A stretch of 64,000 nt of DNA from Bacteroidales bacterium (GTDB taxonomy: Bacteria; Bacteroidota; Bacteroidia; Bacteroidales; Tenuifilaceae). The notes under the pieces were generated by a model. The model searched no databases and was not told the DNA's origin. It saw nothing but the letters and a program-made list of their open reading frames with translations. Shown piece by piece: positions 1 to 10,169 of this stretch (positions are counted from its first letter, which is position 1; each line of letters starts with the position of its first letter). The stretch is from the NCBI GenBank assembly GCA_013141385.1, contig JABFRB010000020.1:1-64000 (forward strand). Reading direction: 5' to 3'. The translations under genes were made by a program, and so were the position numbers.

Positions 1-2
1 TT

Positions 3-107
3 AGGATCAACAGATCGATACATAAGCAAACCATTTTTCATAAACTTATTGTTCGAATGGTTGAAGGTGATCCCATTACATATCAGAATGTTAAAATTAG
101 TGCTTAA
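3..107 (+). CDS. possible 3' end of a gene cut by the window edge
   Basis: The first bases are open in frame 3 up to the TAA at 105-107, giving 34 residues that end in NVKISA. Frame 1 is also open, to the TAA at 109-111. Neither tail matches a family I can recognise. The gap to the signal peptidase start is about 28 bp, so whichever frame is real could be cotranscribed with it. The frame choice is a guess. Confidence 0.2.
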   Translation, partial: RINRSIHKQTIFHKLIVRMVEGDPITYQNVKISA

Positions 108-134
108 ATAAACACCTCAATAAAAATTAATGCT

Positions 135-1475
135 ATGATTAAAAAGATAAAGGATTTTCTTGCTAACAAGTATTTTAAGTTTTGTGCTGTATCATTCCTA
201 TACTTACTATGGATTATATGGCTTGGTAGCTATTGGTTACTCCCCGGATTAGTAATTATTTATGATTTATATGTTACCCGTAAAGTTAATTGGACTTTTT
301 GGAAAAAGCGCGATGGTAAGAAAAAAAGTGCTGTTGTTGAATGGATTGATGCCATTATATTTGCCGTAGTTGCAGCAACGCTTATTAGGATGTTTTTTAT
401 TGAGGCATATACTATTCCTACGTCTTCAATGGAAAAATCATTGCTGATTGGCGATTATCTATTTGTAAGCAAAGTCAGCTATGGACCAAAATTACCAAAC
501 ACGCCAATTTCATTCCCGTTTGTTCATCATACTTTACCATTCTGCAAAGAGACAAAATCATTCGTTGAATGGGTTAAGTGGCCTTACAAAAGACTTGCAG
601 GAATGCAGAAAATAAAACGGAATGATGTTGTTGTTTTTAACTTTCCAGAAGGAGATACGGTTATCCTACAATATCAGGATGCAAGTTATTATAGTATGGT
701 TAGGGAGTATGGTCGTGATTATATTTGGAAAAACTTTGATGTAATCTCTCGCCCAGTTGATAAAAAAGAAAATTATATTAAGCGTTGTGTTGGGATCTCT
801 GGCGATTCGATATTAGTTAAACATGATCAGCTGTATGTTAACGGGAAGAAGCAAGAAACTATTGGTAAGGTTCAATACACCTATTTTGTAAAGACTAATG
901 GAACACCAATAAATTCAATACATTTTGAAGAACTACATATTTCAAAAGCCGATCAAAATTATAATGCCGCAGGTGGCGTCTATAGACTTCCGTTAACGGA
1001 TGAAGCTGCTGAGGAAATTAGAGGTTTTAATAATGTTATAAGCGTTGTGAAAGACGAAAATACTAACCCGGCAATGATGGCAAAGGCTATCTTTCCTCAT
1101 AATCCGAAATTTCCATGGACTGAGGATAATTTTGGACCAATTTGTGTGCCTAAGAAGGGTGTTACAGTACAATTAAATTTGGATAATTTGCCGCTTTATC
1201 AAAGGATTATTGATGTTTATGAAAATAACGATTTGTTAGTTAAAGATGGAGCCATTTATATTAACGGCAAAAAAGAAACAAGTTACACCTTTAAAATGGA
1301 TTATTACTTTATGATGGGTGATAATAGACATAATTCAGCGGATGGTCGTTATTGGGGATTTGTTCCTGAAGATCATATTGTTGGTAAGGCAGTATTCGTT
1401 TGGCTTTCATTGGATAAAGAAAAGAGTTTCCCTAGTAAAATCCGATGGGAGAGGATGTTTAGAGCAATACATTAG
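135..1475 (+). CDS. lepB: signal peptidase I (S26 family)
   Basis: Membrane-bound leader peptidase that removes signal peptides from exported proteins. The 446-residue protein has two hydrophobic segments near the N-terminus (about 15-45) and another around 70-90. The catalytic serine motif follows: TIPTSSMEKSLLIGDYLFV, with Ser98 just before Met. The box containing the general-base lysine is NYIKRCVGISGDS at about residues 214-226, and the C-terminal box is GDNRHNSADGRYWGFV. It is longer than the enterobacterial enzyme, with an insertion between the last two boxes; long forms occur in Bacteroidota. The next gene is a WbqC-like gene, a neighbour seen beside lepB in other Bacteroidales. The identification is firm. 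Confidence 0.95.
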   Translation: MIKKIKDFLANKYFKFCAVSFLYLLWIIWLGSYWLLPGLVIIYDLYVTRKVNWTFWKKRDGKKKSAVVEWIDAIIFAVVAATLIRMFFIEAYTIPTSSMEKSLLIGDYLFVSKVSYGPKLPNTPISFPFVHHTLPFCKETKSFVEWVKWPYKRLAGMQKIKRNDVVVFNFPEGDTVILQYQDASYYSMVREYGRDYIWKNFDVISRPVDKKENYIKRCVGISGDSILVKHDQLYVNGKKQETIGKVQYTYFVKTNGTPINSIHFEELHISKADQNYNAAGGVYRLPLTDEAAEEIRGFNNVISVVKDENTNPAMMAKAIFPHNPKFPWTEDNFGPICVPKKGVTVQLNLDNLPLYQRIIDVYENNDLLVKDGAIYINGKKETSYTFKMDYYFMMGDNRHNSADGRYWGFVPEDHIVGKAVFVWLSLDKEKSFPSKIRWERMFRAIH

Positions 1476-1552
1476 AAATATTACATTTAATTAGAAATAT
1501 TATAAAACCTCAATGGTAAAGCCTTTGAGGTTTTATTGCAAATTATACATAG

Positions 1553-2227
1553 GTGAGCAATAATGCAGTAATCCTAGCAACAGCATATTTGCCTCCAATT
1601 CAATACTTCTCTAAATTGGTGTCGTATCCTGAAGTGTTAATTGAAGTGCATGAATCCTATTCGAAGCAAAGCTATCGAAATCGTTGTGAAATTTTAAGTT
1701 GTAATGGTCTTCTATCCTTAACCATTCCTGTTATTAAGGTTAATGGGAATAATACATTAACTAAGGATATTGAGATTGATTACTCAATGAATTGGCAAAA
1801 AAATCATTGGAAGGCAATTGAATCCGCATATAGAACTTCAGTATATTACGATTTTGTGGCTGATTTAATAAACCCTCATTTCAATAAAAAAGAGAAATTT
1901 TTAATTGATTTAAATACTAAGATTATTTTGGAGGTAATGGAATTTTTAGGAGTTAGTAAAAGAATAACGAATACTAATGAGTTTATTAAAGAGTATTCTA
2001 AAGACGTGGATGATTTTAGGAATTCAATTCATCCCAAGCCTCAATTCCAGATTATTGATAATGAATTTAAAGCAATAAAATATTTTCAAGTATTCAATGA
2101 TAGGTTTAGTTTCCTTCCCAATCTTAGTATTATTGATTTGTTATTCAATGAAGGTCTAAACGGTTTAAAGATTATCAAAGATTCATCAATAAAAAAACCT
2201 ACCTTGCCTATTGAAAAGGCAGGGTAG
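1553..2227 (+). CDS. WbqC-like family protein
   Basis: This 224-residue protein resembles the WbqC family: it begins with a TAYLPPIQYFSKL segment and has the NHWKAIESAYRTSVYY block typical of it. The family is linked to surface polysaccharide loci in some bacteria, but its biochemical role is not settled. The start is GTG at 1553. The nearby ATG is out of frame, and there is no Shine-Dalgarno sequence. It lies 77 bp after lepB in the same direction. The last codons form the left side of a strong bidirectional terminator, so the stop codon sits inside the hairpin. Confidence 0.8.
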   Translation: MSNNAVILATAYLPPIQYFSKLVSYPEVLIEVHESYSKQSYRNRCEILSCNGLLSLTIPVIKVNGNNTLTKDIEIDYSMNWQKNHWKAIESAYRTSVYYDFVADLINPHFNKKEKFLIDLNTKIILEVMEFLGVSKRITNTNEFIKEYSKDVDDFRNSIHPKPQFQIIDNEFKAIKYFQVFNDRFSFLPNLSIIDLLFNEGLNGLKIIKDSSIKKPTLPIEKAG

Positions 2228-2231
2228 GTTT
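2195..2231. terminator. bidirectional intrinsic terminator
   Basis: The arms AAACCTACCTTGCC (2195-2208) and GGCAGGGTAGGTTT (2218-2231) pair with a single G-U wobble. A T-run follows on the plus strand and an A-run precedes the hairpin, so it can stop transcription both ways between the convergent genes ending at 2227 and 2244. It overlaps the end of the WbqC-like coding region. Confidence 0.85.
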
Positions 2232-2243
2232 TTATTTAAATTT

Positions 2244-3776
2244 CTAGAATTTAAAACCTAAGGTAACAAGTAGTTTTCCTTCTGTCATTTTAGTTGAAAC
2301 AGGATTTATAGCAAGAGATCCATCGGTGTTACGTAAATCATAGAAAATATAGTTTTCTTTTTGTATTGAGTATAAGTATGCCGCGTCAACAAAGAAGTTT
2401 CCTGAACGGTAACCAACTCCTCCTGATAATATTGTTCGATTTGCATTATCATTTAATCCACCCTTTTTATATGGACTTGGGTAAAAAGCATAACCTCCTC
2501 TAAGGAAAAATTCCTTTACCCGTAATTCACCACCAACTCTTATATTACTTACACTTTTATATGTGTCCTTAATTAAATTATTTTCAGCACTAAAACTTAA
2601 TCCATCTCCACCATTACTGAAACGCATTGTGGAATAGTTAACGTATTCGTAATCTAAACTTAGTAGCCCTAAATCCTTAAAGACATAAGCAATACTTGCA
2701 ATTGTTTTAAATGGTGTTTCTAAATGATAATCATATCTGCCTATGGGTGAAGATTCTTGATAAGTACCTGACCTCATGTAGGACTTAATAGAATAAGAGT
2801 ATGTGTCTTGAAGATTATAATAGGTTGGTGTATGAAAAGCAAGTCCTAAACGCAAACCATCAATAGGTTTATATATGCCCCCAATTTTCAAATTATAGCC
2901 ACTGCCTTTTGTCTCTAAGTTTTGATAATAATCAAGGGCATTAAATCTATCCCCAATATTTAGTGTATCATTACTTGAAAATGCATCCTCAAAATAAGTA
3001 GTAGAGTTTGAATAATCTAAATTTTGGGCGCATAGTGTTGCTCCCAAAAATAATCTATTTGAAAAATTTAGACCTAATGAAAACACATAATCTCCCGTTG
3101 AACCAGAAGTTTCATACAAGTTTTTCTGGAGAACTCCATCCCCATCATTTAGAGATCTTATATATCCGCCTCCTGATGCTGGGTCAAATAGAAACGTGTT
3201 CCAAGCAAGAATAGCAGGCCAGTAATATGAGCCTAATTCTTGATATGGGTCATAGTTGTCATTTGGATTACTAGGTATTGTTAAATAAGATCCGTCTATA
3301 TCTTGGGGCAGGTTTGCAAAATAATTCATTATAGAATTTGAGGTATTATTACCAGTTGCAAAAGCATTTGTAAAGTAATCGTTGGTACGATTATAACCAA
3401 AAGCTAGATTCAGATTGACTAAACCGGACTGAGAATCTCCGCTAGGTTTAAAGGAGAGAACAAAGCCTAGGTTATCAAAGTATGTCCGATTTCTAGTATC
3501 TTCACCACTACTTCCGTTAAAGGAGGAGTTTATATTCCTGCTTTTAAAAGAAGGCGTTAACGTGAATTCAGATGTTCGGTAAACTCCCAACCCCGCTGGG
3601 TTGTAACTAATTGAACCAAAATCCCCCCCAAGAGCACCAAAAGCACCACCCATACTTGTAAAGCGTGCAGTACCCCCATTAAAGGCTTGGGAAAATCTTA
3701 ACGCGTCAGAAGGAGATTGAGCAATTGAATAAAAGTTTAACAAAACAAGGATTATTATAGAGATTTTGGTTTTCAT
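2244..3776 (-). CDS. outer membrane FadL/OmpP1/TodX-like porin
   Basis: A 510-residue predicted outer membrane beta-barrel. It has an N-terminal signal peptide (about residues 1-20, ending SIAQ). The mature start, DALRFSQAFNGGTARFTSMG followed by GALGGDFGSISYNPAGLGVY, is the hallmark of FadL/TodX-like hydrophobic-compound transporters in Bacteroidota. These are often annotated as hemin or aromatic transporters without proof. The C-terminus ends in Phe (LLVTLGFKF), as expected of a barrel. The substrate is unknown. It is on the same strand as the low-complexity lipoprotein upstream, with a 119-bp gap. Confidence 0.85.
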   Translation of the reverse strand: MKTKISIIILVLLNFYSIAQSPSDALRFSQAFNGGTARFTSMGGAFGALGGDFGSISYNPAGLGVYRTSEFTLTPSFKSRNINSSFNGSSGEDTRNRTYFDNLGFVLSFKPSGDSQSGLVNLNLAFGYNRTNDYFTNAFATGNNTSNSIMNYFANLPQDIDGSYLTIPSNPNDNYDPYQELGSYYWPAILAWNTFLFDPASGGGYIRSLNDGDGVLQKNLYETSGSTGDYVFSLGLNFSNRLFLGATLCAQNLDYSNSTTYFEDAFSSNDTLNIGDRFNALDYYQNLETKGSGYNLKIGGIYKPIDGLRLGLAFHTPTYYNLQDTYSYSIKSYMRSGTYQESSPIGRYDYHLETPFKTIASIAYVFKDLGLLSLDYEYVNYSTMRFSNGGDGLSFSAENNLIKDTYKSVSNIRVGGELRVKEFFLRGGYAFYPSPYKKGGLNDNANRTILSGGVGYRSGNFFVDAAYLYSIQKENYIFYDLRNTDGSLAINPVSTKMTEGKLLVTLGFKF

Positions 3777-3895
3777 AAGGCGCAGGTATTATAGTTCTTA
3801 TTATTTAATAGGAATTTAATGTTTGGAGTTTTACCCTAATTTGTACTACCGAATAATTTTATATTCAGTAGTACAGGGTAATTGTTTCAATGTTT

Positions 3896-5407
3896 CTATC
3901 TTCTTCTTTCACCACCACCAGATGAAGAAGAGTTTGATGAAGCACCTGATGATGAGTTGCTTGATGATGATCCAGATGAAGCATTACTTCCGCCGCTGGA
4001 GGAAGGTCTAGAATATGTTGATTCCCGCACTGAACCAGAGTTTCCTGTGCTAATCCTTTCTCTTGTACCTGAGGGAGTAGATGTACTTACCCTATTTGGG
4101 CTATTATATGTCGGTGTAGTATTCCTACCCCCTTCCCTTGTGGTAGATGAATTTCGACTATTTACACCTCTATTATTTATGCCTTCATTCGTACTCTGAT
4201 TCCTAGAGTTTGGTCTTATATAATCATTATTTGAGGATCTTGGTCTTTGGTAATTTCCTTGATTGCCAAAGTCATTGTTTCTTCGTGTTGATTCAGTTCT
4301 ATTTAAAGTGCCATTAGTATTTCTAATTCGTTGATTATTGTTTTCTTGGTTGCCAAGTCCATTGTTTCTTCGTGTTATCTCTGTTCTTTCGTTATTTCTA
4401 TAAGTACCATCGTTTCTTAAACGAGCTGTATTATAATCTCCAACTCTATTGTTTCTACGAGTTACTTCTTGGGTGTTGTTTCTTTGCCCATTTCCATAAA
4501 CATTAGTGCTTTGATTGGTATTTCTTGATCGAATATTAGTATTGTTTCTTACATCCCGATTAACTATTGATTCAGTTGTTGTTCCATTTCTTCTGCGGTC
4601 TGAAACAATCCGATTTTCGTATGATCCCCCTGAACGAATATTTGGTGATGTATTTGTTGTAGAACCACCAGTGCGTCTGCCATAATGCTCATTGTGATTT
4701 GCATAATATTGATTATTCCAATAGTATGAATCACCTGTATACCAATTGTTATAATTATAATAATAAGGGTTATAGTAATTATAACACCAAGAATTATAGT
4801 ACCAAGGGTTATAATAATCTGAATACCAAGGACTCCAATCATTCCAGTAATTGTATGACCAGCCAAAACCGAATCTTAATCCTCTATGGTAGTTCGGCCA
4901 ACCAAACAGCGCTGAGATGTACCAAGGTTCTACCCAGATTTGATTACCCATAATAACTGTATTGTATAATGATGGATCATAGGCACTTGCATAAAAATAA
5001 TCGTCGGAATAGCGTGATGTAAAGTTTTCGCTACCATACCTAGGGTCTTCCATTCCCCTTAGCCTACGCTCGTAAGAATCCTGATAAGAATCTGATAATA
5101 TTCTTCTGTATGGGTTTTCATCCTCAATTTTTGTAGCCAATGTATCGGTTCGGATTGTATCTGAACTATTTACATTTGCGTATTTGCTTTCTAATCGTGA
5201 GAACTTGGAAGTACTCTGTAAACTTAAATCATTAGGATTGGTAGTTTGAACTGTTTCACTGGTCACTAATGTTGTTGTTTTATTCGGTGTATAGTAAATA
5301 TCATCAGCGGATGTTGTCGTTGATCTGCTCATGTACATGCTCGATGAGCACGAGGTTATTATAAACCCTATTAGAGCAATGCTGAAAATTTGAATTTTGG
5401 TTTTCAT
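3896..5407 (-). CDS. low-complexity Asn/Arg/Ser-rich predicted lipoprotein
   Basis: No known family recognised. The 503 residues begin with a lipoprotein signal whose lipobox ends IITSC (Cys about residue 20). A spacer is followed by an aromatic block at about residues 150-240, very rich in Trp, Tyr and Asn (for example [17 protein letters not shown]). Then come imperfect repeats of the type [10 protein letters not shown] and RRNNDFGNQ (about 280-400), and finally a Ser/Gly tail ending GGGERRR. The composition suggests a surface-exposed disordered or matrix-associated protein; that is inference. Its start codon is preceded by an unusually perfect Shine-Dalgarno sequence. Confidence 0.75.
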   Translation of the reverse strand: MKTKIQIFSIALIGFIITSCSSSMYMSRSTTTSADDIYYTPNKTTTLVTSETVQTTNPNDLSLQSTSKFSRLESKYANVNSSDTIRTDTLATKIEDENPYRRILSDSYQDSYERRLRGMEDPRYGSENFTSRYSDDYFYASAYDPSLYNTVIMGNQIWVEPWYISALFGWPNYHRGLRFGFGWSYNYWNDWSPWYSDYYNPWYYNSWCYNYYNPYYYNYNNWYTGDSYYWNNQYYANHNEHYGRRTGGSTTNTSPNIRSGGSYENRIVSDRRRNGTTTESIVNRDVRNNTNIRSRNTNQSTNVYGNGQRNNTQEVTRRNNRVGDYNTARLRNDGTYRNNERTEITRRNNGLGNQENNNQRIRNTNGTLNRTESTRRNNDFGNQGNYQRPRSSNNDYIRPNSRNQSTNEGINNRGVNSRNSSTTREGGRNTTPTYNSPNRVSTSTPSGTRERISTGNSGSVRESTYSRPSSSGGSNASSGSSSSNSSSGASSNSSSSGGGERRR

Positions 5408-5411
5408 AACA

Positions 5412-5420
5412 CACCTCCTT
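5412..5420 (-). promoter_or_regulatory. perfect Shine-Dalgarno sequence
   Basis: On the minus strand the sequence AAGGAGGTG lies four bases upstream of the ATG at 5407-5405. Most genes in this window, as is normal for Bacteroidota, lack such a motif, so this site is exceptional. Confidence 0.7.
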
Positions 5421-5504
5421 GTTATTAAGATATTGTTTTATTTCGCTATTTTTACAGCAATTGAATTCATGCAATTAGGACAAATATCATACCAAATAAG
5501 GACA

Positions 5505-6980
5505 ATGGCTAAAGAAATTACAAGTAGAAAAGAGAATTATTCGCAATGGTATAACGATATCGTTATAAAGGCTGGCTTAGCTGATCATTCGGCTGTAAGA
5601 GGATGCATGGTAATTAAACCATACGGTTATGCTATATGGGAGAAAATACAAGCTCAACTGGATAGGATGTTTAAGGAAACAGGACATCAAAATGCTTATT
5701 TTCCGTTACTTATCCCAAAATCATTCTTTAGTAAAGAAGCAAGCCATGTTGAAGGATTTGCCAAAGAGTGTGCCATAGTTACTCATTATAGACTAAAAAA
5801 TGATGTTAACGGAAAAGGAGTAGTTGTTGACGAAGATGCAAAACTTGAAGAAGAGTTAATTATAAGACCAACATCAGAGACTATAATTTGGAATACTTAT
5901 CGTACTTGGATTCAATCGTATCGCGATTTACCAATTCTCATTAACCAATGGGCAAATGTTGTTCGGTGGGAAATGCGCACAAGGTTATTTCTTCGAACAG
6001 CAGAGTTTCTTTGGCAAGAGGGACATACAGCTCATGCAACTATGGAAGAAGCTGTTGCTGAAACAAAGCAAATGGTTAATATTTATGCAAAGTTTGCACA
6101 GGAGTGGATGTCAATGCCAGTAATTATTGGCACCAAATCTGAGGCAGAGCGATTTGCTGGAGCTGTAGATACCTATTGCATTGAAGCATTAATGCAGGAT
6201 GGTAAGGCTTTACAAGCAGGAACGTCTCACTTTTTAGGACAAAATTTTGCTAAAGCATTTGACGTGAAGTTTTCAAGTAAAGAGGGAGTCCTTGATTATG
6301 TTTGGGCAACCTCATGGGGTGTATCGACCCGTTTAATGGGGGCTTTGATTATGGCTCATTCCGATGATAATGGACTAGTATTACCTCCAAAACTTGCACC
6401 AACTCAAGTTGTTTTTATCCCAATTTATAAAACAGAAGAGGAACTATCTAGAGTTACTGAAAAAGTTAATCAGCTAAAAAAATCATTGGAATTAAAGGGC
6501 ATCACAACATTATATGATAATCGTGACAATCTTAAACCCGGATTTAAATTTGCTGAATATGAATTGAAAGGCTTTCCGGTTAGAATTGCAATTGGCCCTA
6601 AAGATTTAGAAAAAGGCACTGTTGAGATAGCGCGTCGCGATACCTTGGAGAAACAATTTGTATCCCAAGATAATGTGGTTGATTTTGTTGAAAAGTTACT
6701 TGTTGACATTCAGGAAAATCTTTTCAATAAAGCTGTCAGTTTTAGAACTGATAATACAACGAAGGTAGATACATATGAAGAGTTCAAGAAACTCCTTGAT
6801 GAAAAGGGTGGTTTTGTTCTTGCACATTGGGATGGAACCCGTGAAACGGAAGAAATTATTAAAGAGGAGACAAAGGCGACTATCAGATGTATTCCTATTG
6901 ATGGACTAAAAGAGGCTGGTAAATGTATGTTAACTGGTAAACCTTCGAATCAAAGGGTTGTTTTTGCTAGGGCTTATTAA
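5505..6980 (+). CDS. proS: prolyl-tRNA synthetase, archaeal/eukaryotic-like type
   Basis: Charges tRNA-Pro with proline. The start chosen is ATG 5505 ([20 protein letters not shown]), giving 491 residues; the open frame extends further upstream but that stretch is not conserved-looking. Class II motifs are visible: the motif 2 region [20 protein letters not shown], and a later segment [20 protein letters not shown] before the anticodon-binding domain (about 300-400). The C-terminal zinc-like domain ends VVFARAY. The absence of the large INS editing domain and the length near 490 match the archaeal-like form standard in Bacteroidota. It is divergent from the lipoprotein gene, with 97 bp between starts. 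Confidence 0.96.
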   Translation: MAKEITSRKENYSQWYNDIVIKAGLADHSAVRGCMVIKPYGYAIWEKIQAQLDRMFKETGHQNAYFPLLIPKSFFSKEASHVEGFAKECAIVTHYRLKNDVNGKGVVVDEDAKLEEELIIRPTSETIIWNTYRTWIQSYRDLPILINQWANVVRWEMRTRLFLRTAEFLWQEGHTAHATMEEAVAETKQMVNIYAKFAQEWMSMPVIIGTKSEAERFAGAVDTYCIEALMQDGKALQAGTSHFLGQNFAKAFDVKFSSKEGVLDYVWATSWGVSTRLMGALIMAHSDDNGLVLPPKLAPTQVVFIPIYKTEEELSRVTEKVNQLKKSLELKGITTLYDNRDNLKPGFKFAEYELKGFPVRIAIGPKDLEKGTVEIARRDTLEKQFVSQDNVVDFVEKLLVDIQENLFNKAVSFRTDNTTKVDTYEEFKKLLDEKGGFVLAHWDGTRETEEIIKEETKATIRCIPIDGLKEAGKCMLTGKPSNQRVVFARAY

Positions 6981-7050
6981 ATTGTTTTATCAATTGCTCA
7001 ATTGTATATTTGTAAAAAAGGATATTTGTTTTATCAATTCTCAAAATAAA

Positions 7051-7746
7051 ATGGAACAAAAACAAGCTGAAACCCGCAAGCTTATATTACAAAATCTTTC
7101 CGAAAAATCAGGAATGAAGCAAATTGTGTATGACAATACATTTGCCACTTTCAACATGATTAAGGAGGTTCTTCATGAAATGTCGAACGATTATAATTCA
7201 GCTTTTAAGGGGGTTGATAAACGAGTTAAACTTGAGTATCATGACCGTGGGAAGTTTGAGGCTGAAATTAGAATTGCAGGAGACATCCTCATTTTTAGCA
7301 TGCACTCAAACGTTTTTCAATTTGATCGTGATCATAATATTTGGAAACTCTCATATGTAAAGGATAATGCTAATGCTTCTTATTGTGGAACTATTAACAT
7401 TTATAACTTTCTGCGAGATTCATTTAAGTATAATAGATTGGATGATCTGGGCTATTTAATAGGTAGAATATTTATAAATAAAGATTATCACTACTTTGTT
7501 GAAGGAAAACGTCAGATGGGTTTTCTTTACAATAATTTTGGCACGGCAACCATTGAAAAAAATTCATTGATTAATATTATACAATCTTCAATACTTTATA
7601 CTTTAGAATTTGATCTTTTGGTGCCTCCTTATGATGTAATAAAAATAGTTTCTGTAAATCAGATGAATACTAAGATTGAGAATTCAAAGTTACAAACCGG
7701 TAAACGTCTGGGTTTTAAGTTTAACTCTGATGATGTTCTTGAATAG
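7051..7746 (+). CDS. conserved hypothetical protein
   Basis: Not recognised as a characterised family. The start chosen is ATG 7051 (MEQKQAETRKLILQNL), 231 residues; the open frame begins upstream with a non-ATG codon and an unlikely hydrophobic stretch. The protein is soluble-looking, mixed alpha/beta, with no signal peptide or membrane segment. Segments such as RVKLEYHDRGKFEAEIRIAG and YHYFVEGKRQMGFLYNNFG look like strands of a globular domain. It sits 70 bp after proS and 48 bp before the M49-like lipoprotein, in the same direction, so cotranscription is possible. Confidence 0.7.
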   Translation: MEQKQAETRKLILQNLSEKSGMKQIVYDNTFATFNMIKEVLHEMSNDYNSAFKGVDKRVKLEYHDRGKFEAEIRIAGDILIFSMHSNVFQFDRDHNIWKLSYVKDNANASYCGTINIYNFLRDSFKYNRLDDLGYLIGRIFINKDYHYFVEGKRQMGFLYNNFGTATIEKNSLINIIQSSILYTLEFDLLVPPYDVIKIVSVNQMNTKIENSKLQTGKRLGFKFNSDDVLE

Positions 7747-7794
7747 ATAAAGAGAAATATTTCAGTCAATATCAAATTATTTAAAGTCAAATGT

Positions 7795-9429
7795 ATGAAA
7801 AACAAAGTTTTATTTTCAATATTATTCATGAGTCTACTAATAGCCTCGTGTGGAAGAAAACCGAAATCAATTGATAATTCAAACATGCAAAAGAAAGTAG
7901 AAGAGTTTGTAAAAGTTGATCTTACAACCAGTATCAACCACCTTTCAGAAAAAGAAAAGCAAATACTTCCCTTACTTTTTGATGCTGCCCAAATAATGGA
8001 TGAACTCTATTGGTTGCAAACCTATGGTAGTAAGGAACAGCTACTAAGCAATATTAGTGATCCTTTTTTGCGAGATTTTGCTATGATTAACTATGGTCCT
8101 TGGGATAGACTTAATAATAACCAACCATTTATTGATGGAGTAGGTGTTAAACCTCTAGGTGCAAAATTTTATCCTCCCGATATGACAAAGGAGGAGTTTG
8201 AATCTTTTGATAATAAAGACAAAACAAGTCTTTATTCGATAATTACAAGAAATACTGAAGGTAAATTAGAGTCAATTCCATATCATATAGAATACAAAGA
8301 TAAAATTGAGAGTGCTGCAAATTTAATTAAGCAAGCTTCAGAGTTGGCAGAAGATGAGGGGTTGAAAAAATATTTGAGTTTAAGGGCTGACGCTTTACTA
8401 TCAGATGATTATCTTCAAAGTGACTTGGCCTGGATGGATATGAAAACTAATAATATTGACTTTGTTGTAGGTCCAATAGAAAATTATGAAGACGCATTAT
8501 ATAACTATAAAGCAGCCTATGAGTCTTTTATTCTGATTAAGGACATTGAATGGAGTCAAAAACTTGCTCGTTTTGCAAAGTTACTCCCAAAACTTCAGGA
8601 AAGTTTACCTGTTGAACCTCTATATAAAAAAGAAGTTCCTGGCTCAGATTCTGATTTAGGTGTATATGATGTTGTATTCTATGCTGGGGATTGCAATGCA
8701 GGTAGTAAAACTATTGCGATTAACTTGCCAAACGATGCTCAAGTTCAACTAGAAAAAGGTAGTCGTAAGTTACAATTAAAGAATGCCATGAAGTATAAAT
8801 TTGATAAAATTCTTTTACCAATTGGCAATTTACTAATAGATCCTTCACAACGTAAACATATAAAATTCGATGCATTTTTTGAAAATGTTATGTTTCATGA
8901 GGTTGCTCATGGTCTTGGAGTTAAAAATCTTGTTAACGGAAAAGAAACCGTTCGTGAAGCCCTTAAGGAAAAATTTAGTGCTATTGAGGAGGGGAAAGCT
9001 GATATACTTGGCCTGTTCATGATAAAAAAACTTACCGAAATGAGTGAGTTAACCAATAAAGATTTAATGGATAACTATGTAACTTTTATGGCTGGAATAT
9101 TTAGATCTGTAAGATTTGGAGCAGCGTCTGCACATGGAACGGCAAATATGGTTTGTTTTTACTACTTTCAAGATAAAGGTGCATTTGTCCGTAATCCCAA
9201 GGATGGAACTTATATGGTGGATTTCGATAAAATGACAAATGCTATGAATGAATTAGCAAACGATATTCTGAAACTCCAAGGTAATGGCGATTATGCAAAT
9301 GTTGTTAAACTTTTAGAAGCAAAGGGTTTTGTTAGAGAAGAGTTGCAATCAGATCTTAATAGAGTTTCAAATGCCAATATACCTAAAGACATTACTTTTA
9401 ATCAAGGTAAAAAGTTACTCGGGTTATAA
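7795..9429 (+). CDS. M49-like (dipeptidyl-peptidase III family) zinc peptidase lipoprotein
   Basis: A 544-residue predicted lipoprotein (lipobox LIASC, Cys near residue 19) with a metallopeptidase core. The zinc motif is HEVAH at about residues 368-372 and the second glutamate motif is EEGKAD at about 398-403. The overall pattern matches bacterial dipeptidyl-peptidase 3 family proteins. Classical DPP III enzymes have a six-residue HExxxH motif, whereas this one has the shorter HExxH form. It probably cleaves peptides in the periplasm or at the outer membrane; the substrate is unknown. It lies 48 bp after the hypothetical gene. Confidence 0.8.
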   Translation: MKNKVLFSILFMSLLIASCGRKPKSIDNSNMQKKVEEFVKVDLTTSINHLSEKEKQILPLLFDAAQIMDELYWLQTYGSKEQLLSNISDPFLRDFAMINYGPWDRLNNNQPFIDGVGVKPLGAKFYPPDMTKEEFESFDNKDKTSLYSIITRNTEGKLESIPYHIEYKDKIESAANLIKQASELAEDEGLKKYLSLRADALLSDDYLQSDLAWMDMKTNNIDFVVGPIENYEDALYNYKAAYESFILIKDIEWSQKLARFAKLLPKLQESLPVEPLYKKEVPGSDSDLGVYDVVFYAGDCNAGSKTIAINLPNDAQVQLEKGSRKLQLKNAMKYKFDKILLPIGNLLIDPSQRKHIKFDAFFENVMFHEVAHGLGVKNLVNGKETVREALKEKFSAIEEGKADILGLFMIKKLTEMSELTNKDLMDNYVTFMAGIFRSVRFGAASAHGTANMVCFYYFQDKGAFVRNPKDGTYMVDFDKMTNAMNELANDILKLQGNGDYANVVKLLEAKGFVREELQSDLNRVSNANIPKDITFNQGKKLLGL

Positions 9430-9576
9430 ATGGGTTGTAAAGATTCCGCCTTTTTTTCAAACATATTCTTGATTTAAGAATTTGTGTATTTAATGGAATT
9501 ATTTGGAAACTTTTTAAGCATTATTTACCTTTAACCGGATTCAAGATAATAATTTAACTCTCAAAAACATACGTCA

Positions 9577-10155
9577 ATGAACCTAACATTTAATTTTATA
9601 AAATCTATTTCCAATATCTACGATGAAATGATTGAAAATGGATTTTCATTGGTTTACTTAGGCGAATTTAGCCATGAAATTACTAAAATGTTTACATCAA
9701 TGGCTGAGTCTGATATGGAGAAAAATAGCGAGGAAAGATCTGTTCAAAGGAAAGTCTACCATGTAATGGTTGAAACTTTGCAGAATATGAATAAGCATTC
9801 TGATGAGATTAAAGAGAGGAACATTGGTAATGGCCTTTTTATTATAGGCAAGAAACATGATACCTATTATGTAATCACATCGAACAAAGTGGCTAAAAAT
9901 CATAAAGATCATTTGGAAAGTGCATTAATATCTGTTAATAACGCTTCGCCTCAGGAATTAAAAGAGATGTATAAAAGACAAATTAAGGAGGGTAGTTTAT
10001 CTAATAAAGGTGGAGCTGGCTTAGGTCTTATTGATATAGCCCGTAAAACAGGAGAAACTCTGAATTATCAATTTTTACAACTTGATGACGATAACTACTT
10101 CTTTATCTTAAAAGTTGAAATAAATTCCAAAAAATTCACTAAAGATGTTGTTTAA
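9577..10155 (+). CDS. SiaB-like protein kinase (DUF6272)
   Basis: This 192-residue protein has the GHKL/histidine-kinase-like fold signature: an N-box-like region VYHVMVETLQNMNKHSDE (about residues 65-82) and a glycine-rich lid NKGGAGLGLIDIARKTG (about 147-163). This layout fits SiaB-type kinases, which in Pseudomonas phosphorylate the partner SiaC in a pathway controlling c-di-GMP and aggregation. In Bacteroidota the kinase is often next to a SiaC-like gene. None is seen here; the next gene, 14 bp downstream, is an outer membrane barrel. Confidence 0.75.
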   Translation: MNLTFNFIKSISNIYDEMIENGFSLVYLGEFSHEITKMFTSMAESDMEKNSEERSVQRKVYHVMVETLQNMNKHSDEIKERNIGNGLFIIGKKHDTYYVITSNKVAKNHKDHLESALISVNNASPQELKEMYKRQIKEGSLSNKGGAGLGLIDIARKTGETLNYQFLQLDDDNYFFILKVEINSKKFTKDVV

Positions 10156-10169
10156 CCCGTTATTTATCA

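Noticed and set aside
3882-4199. Plus-strand ORF in the lipoprotein gene
   Set aside because: An acidic, Pro-rich mirror of the Ser/Arg repeats on the other strand; a shadow frame.
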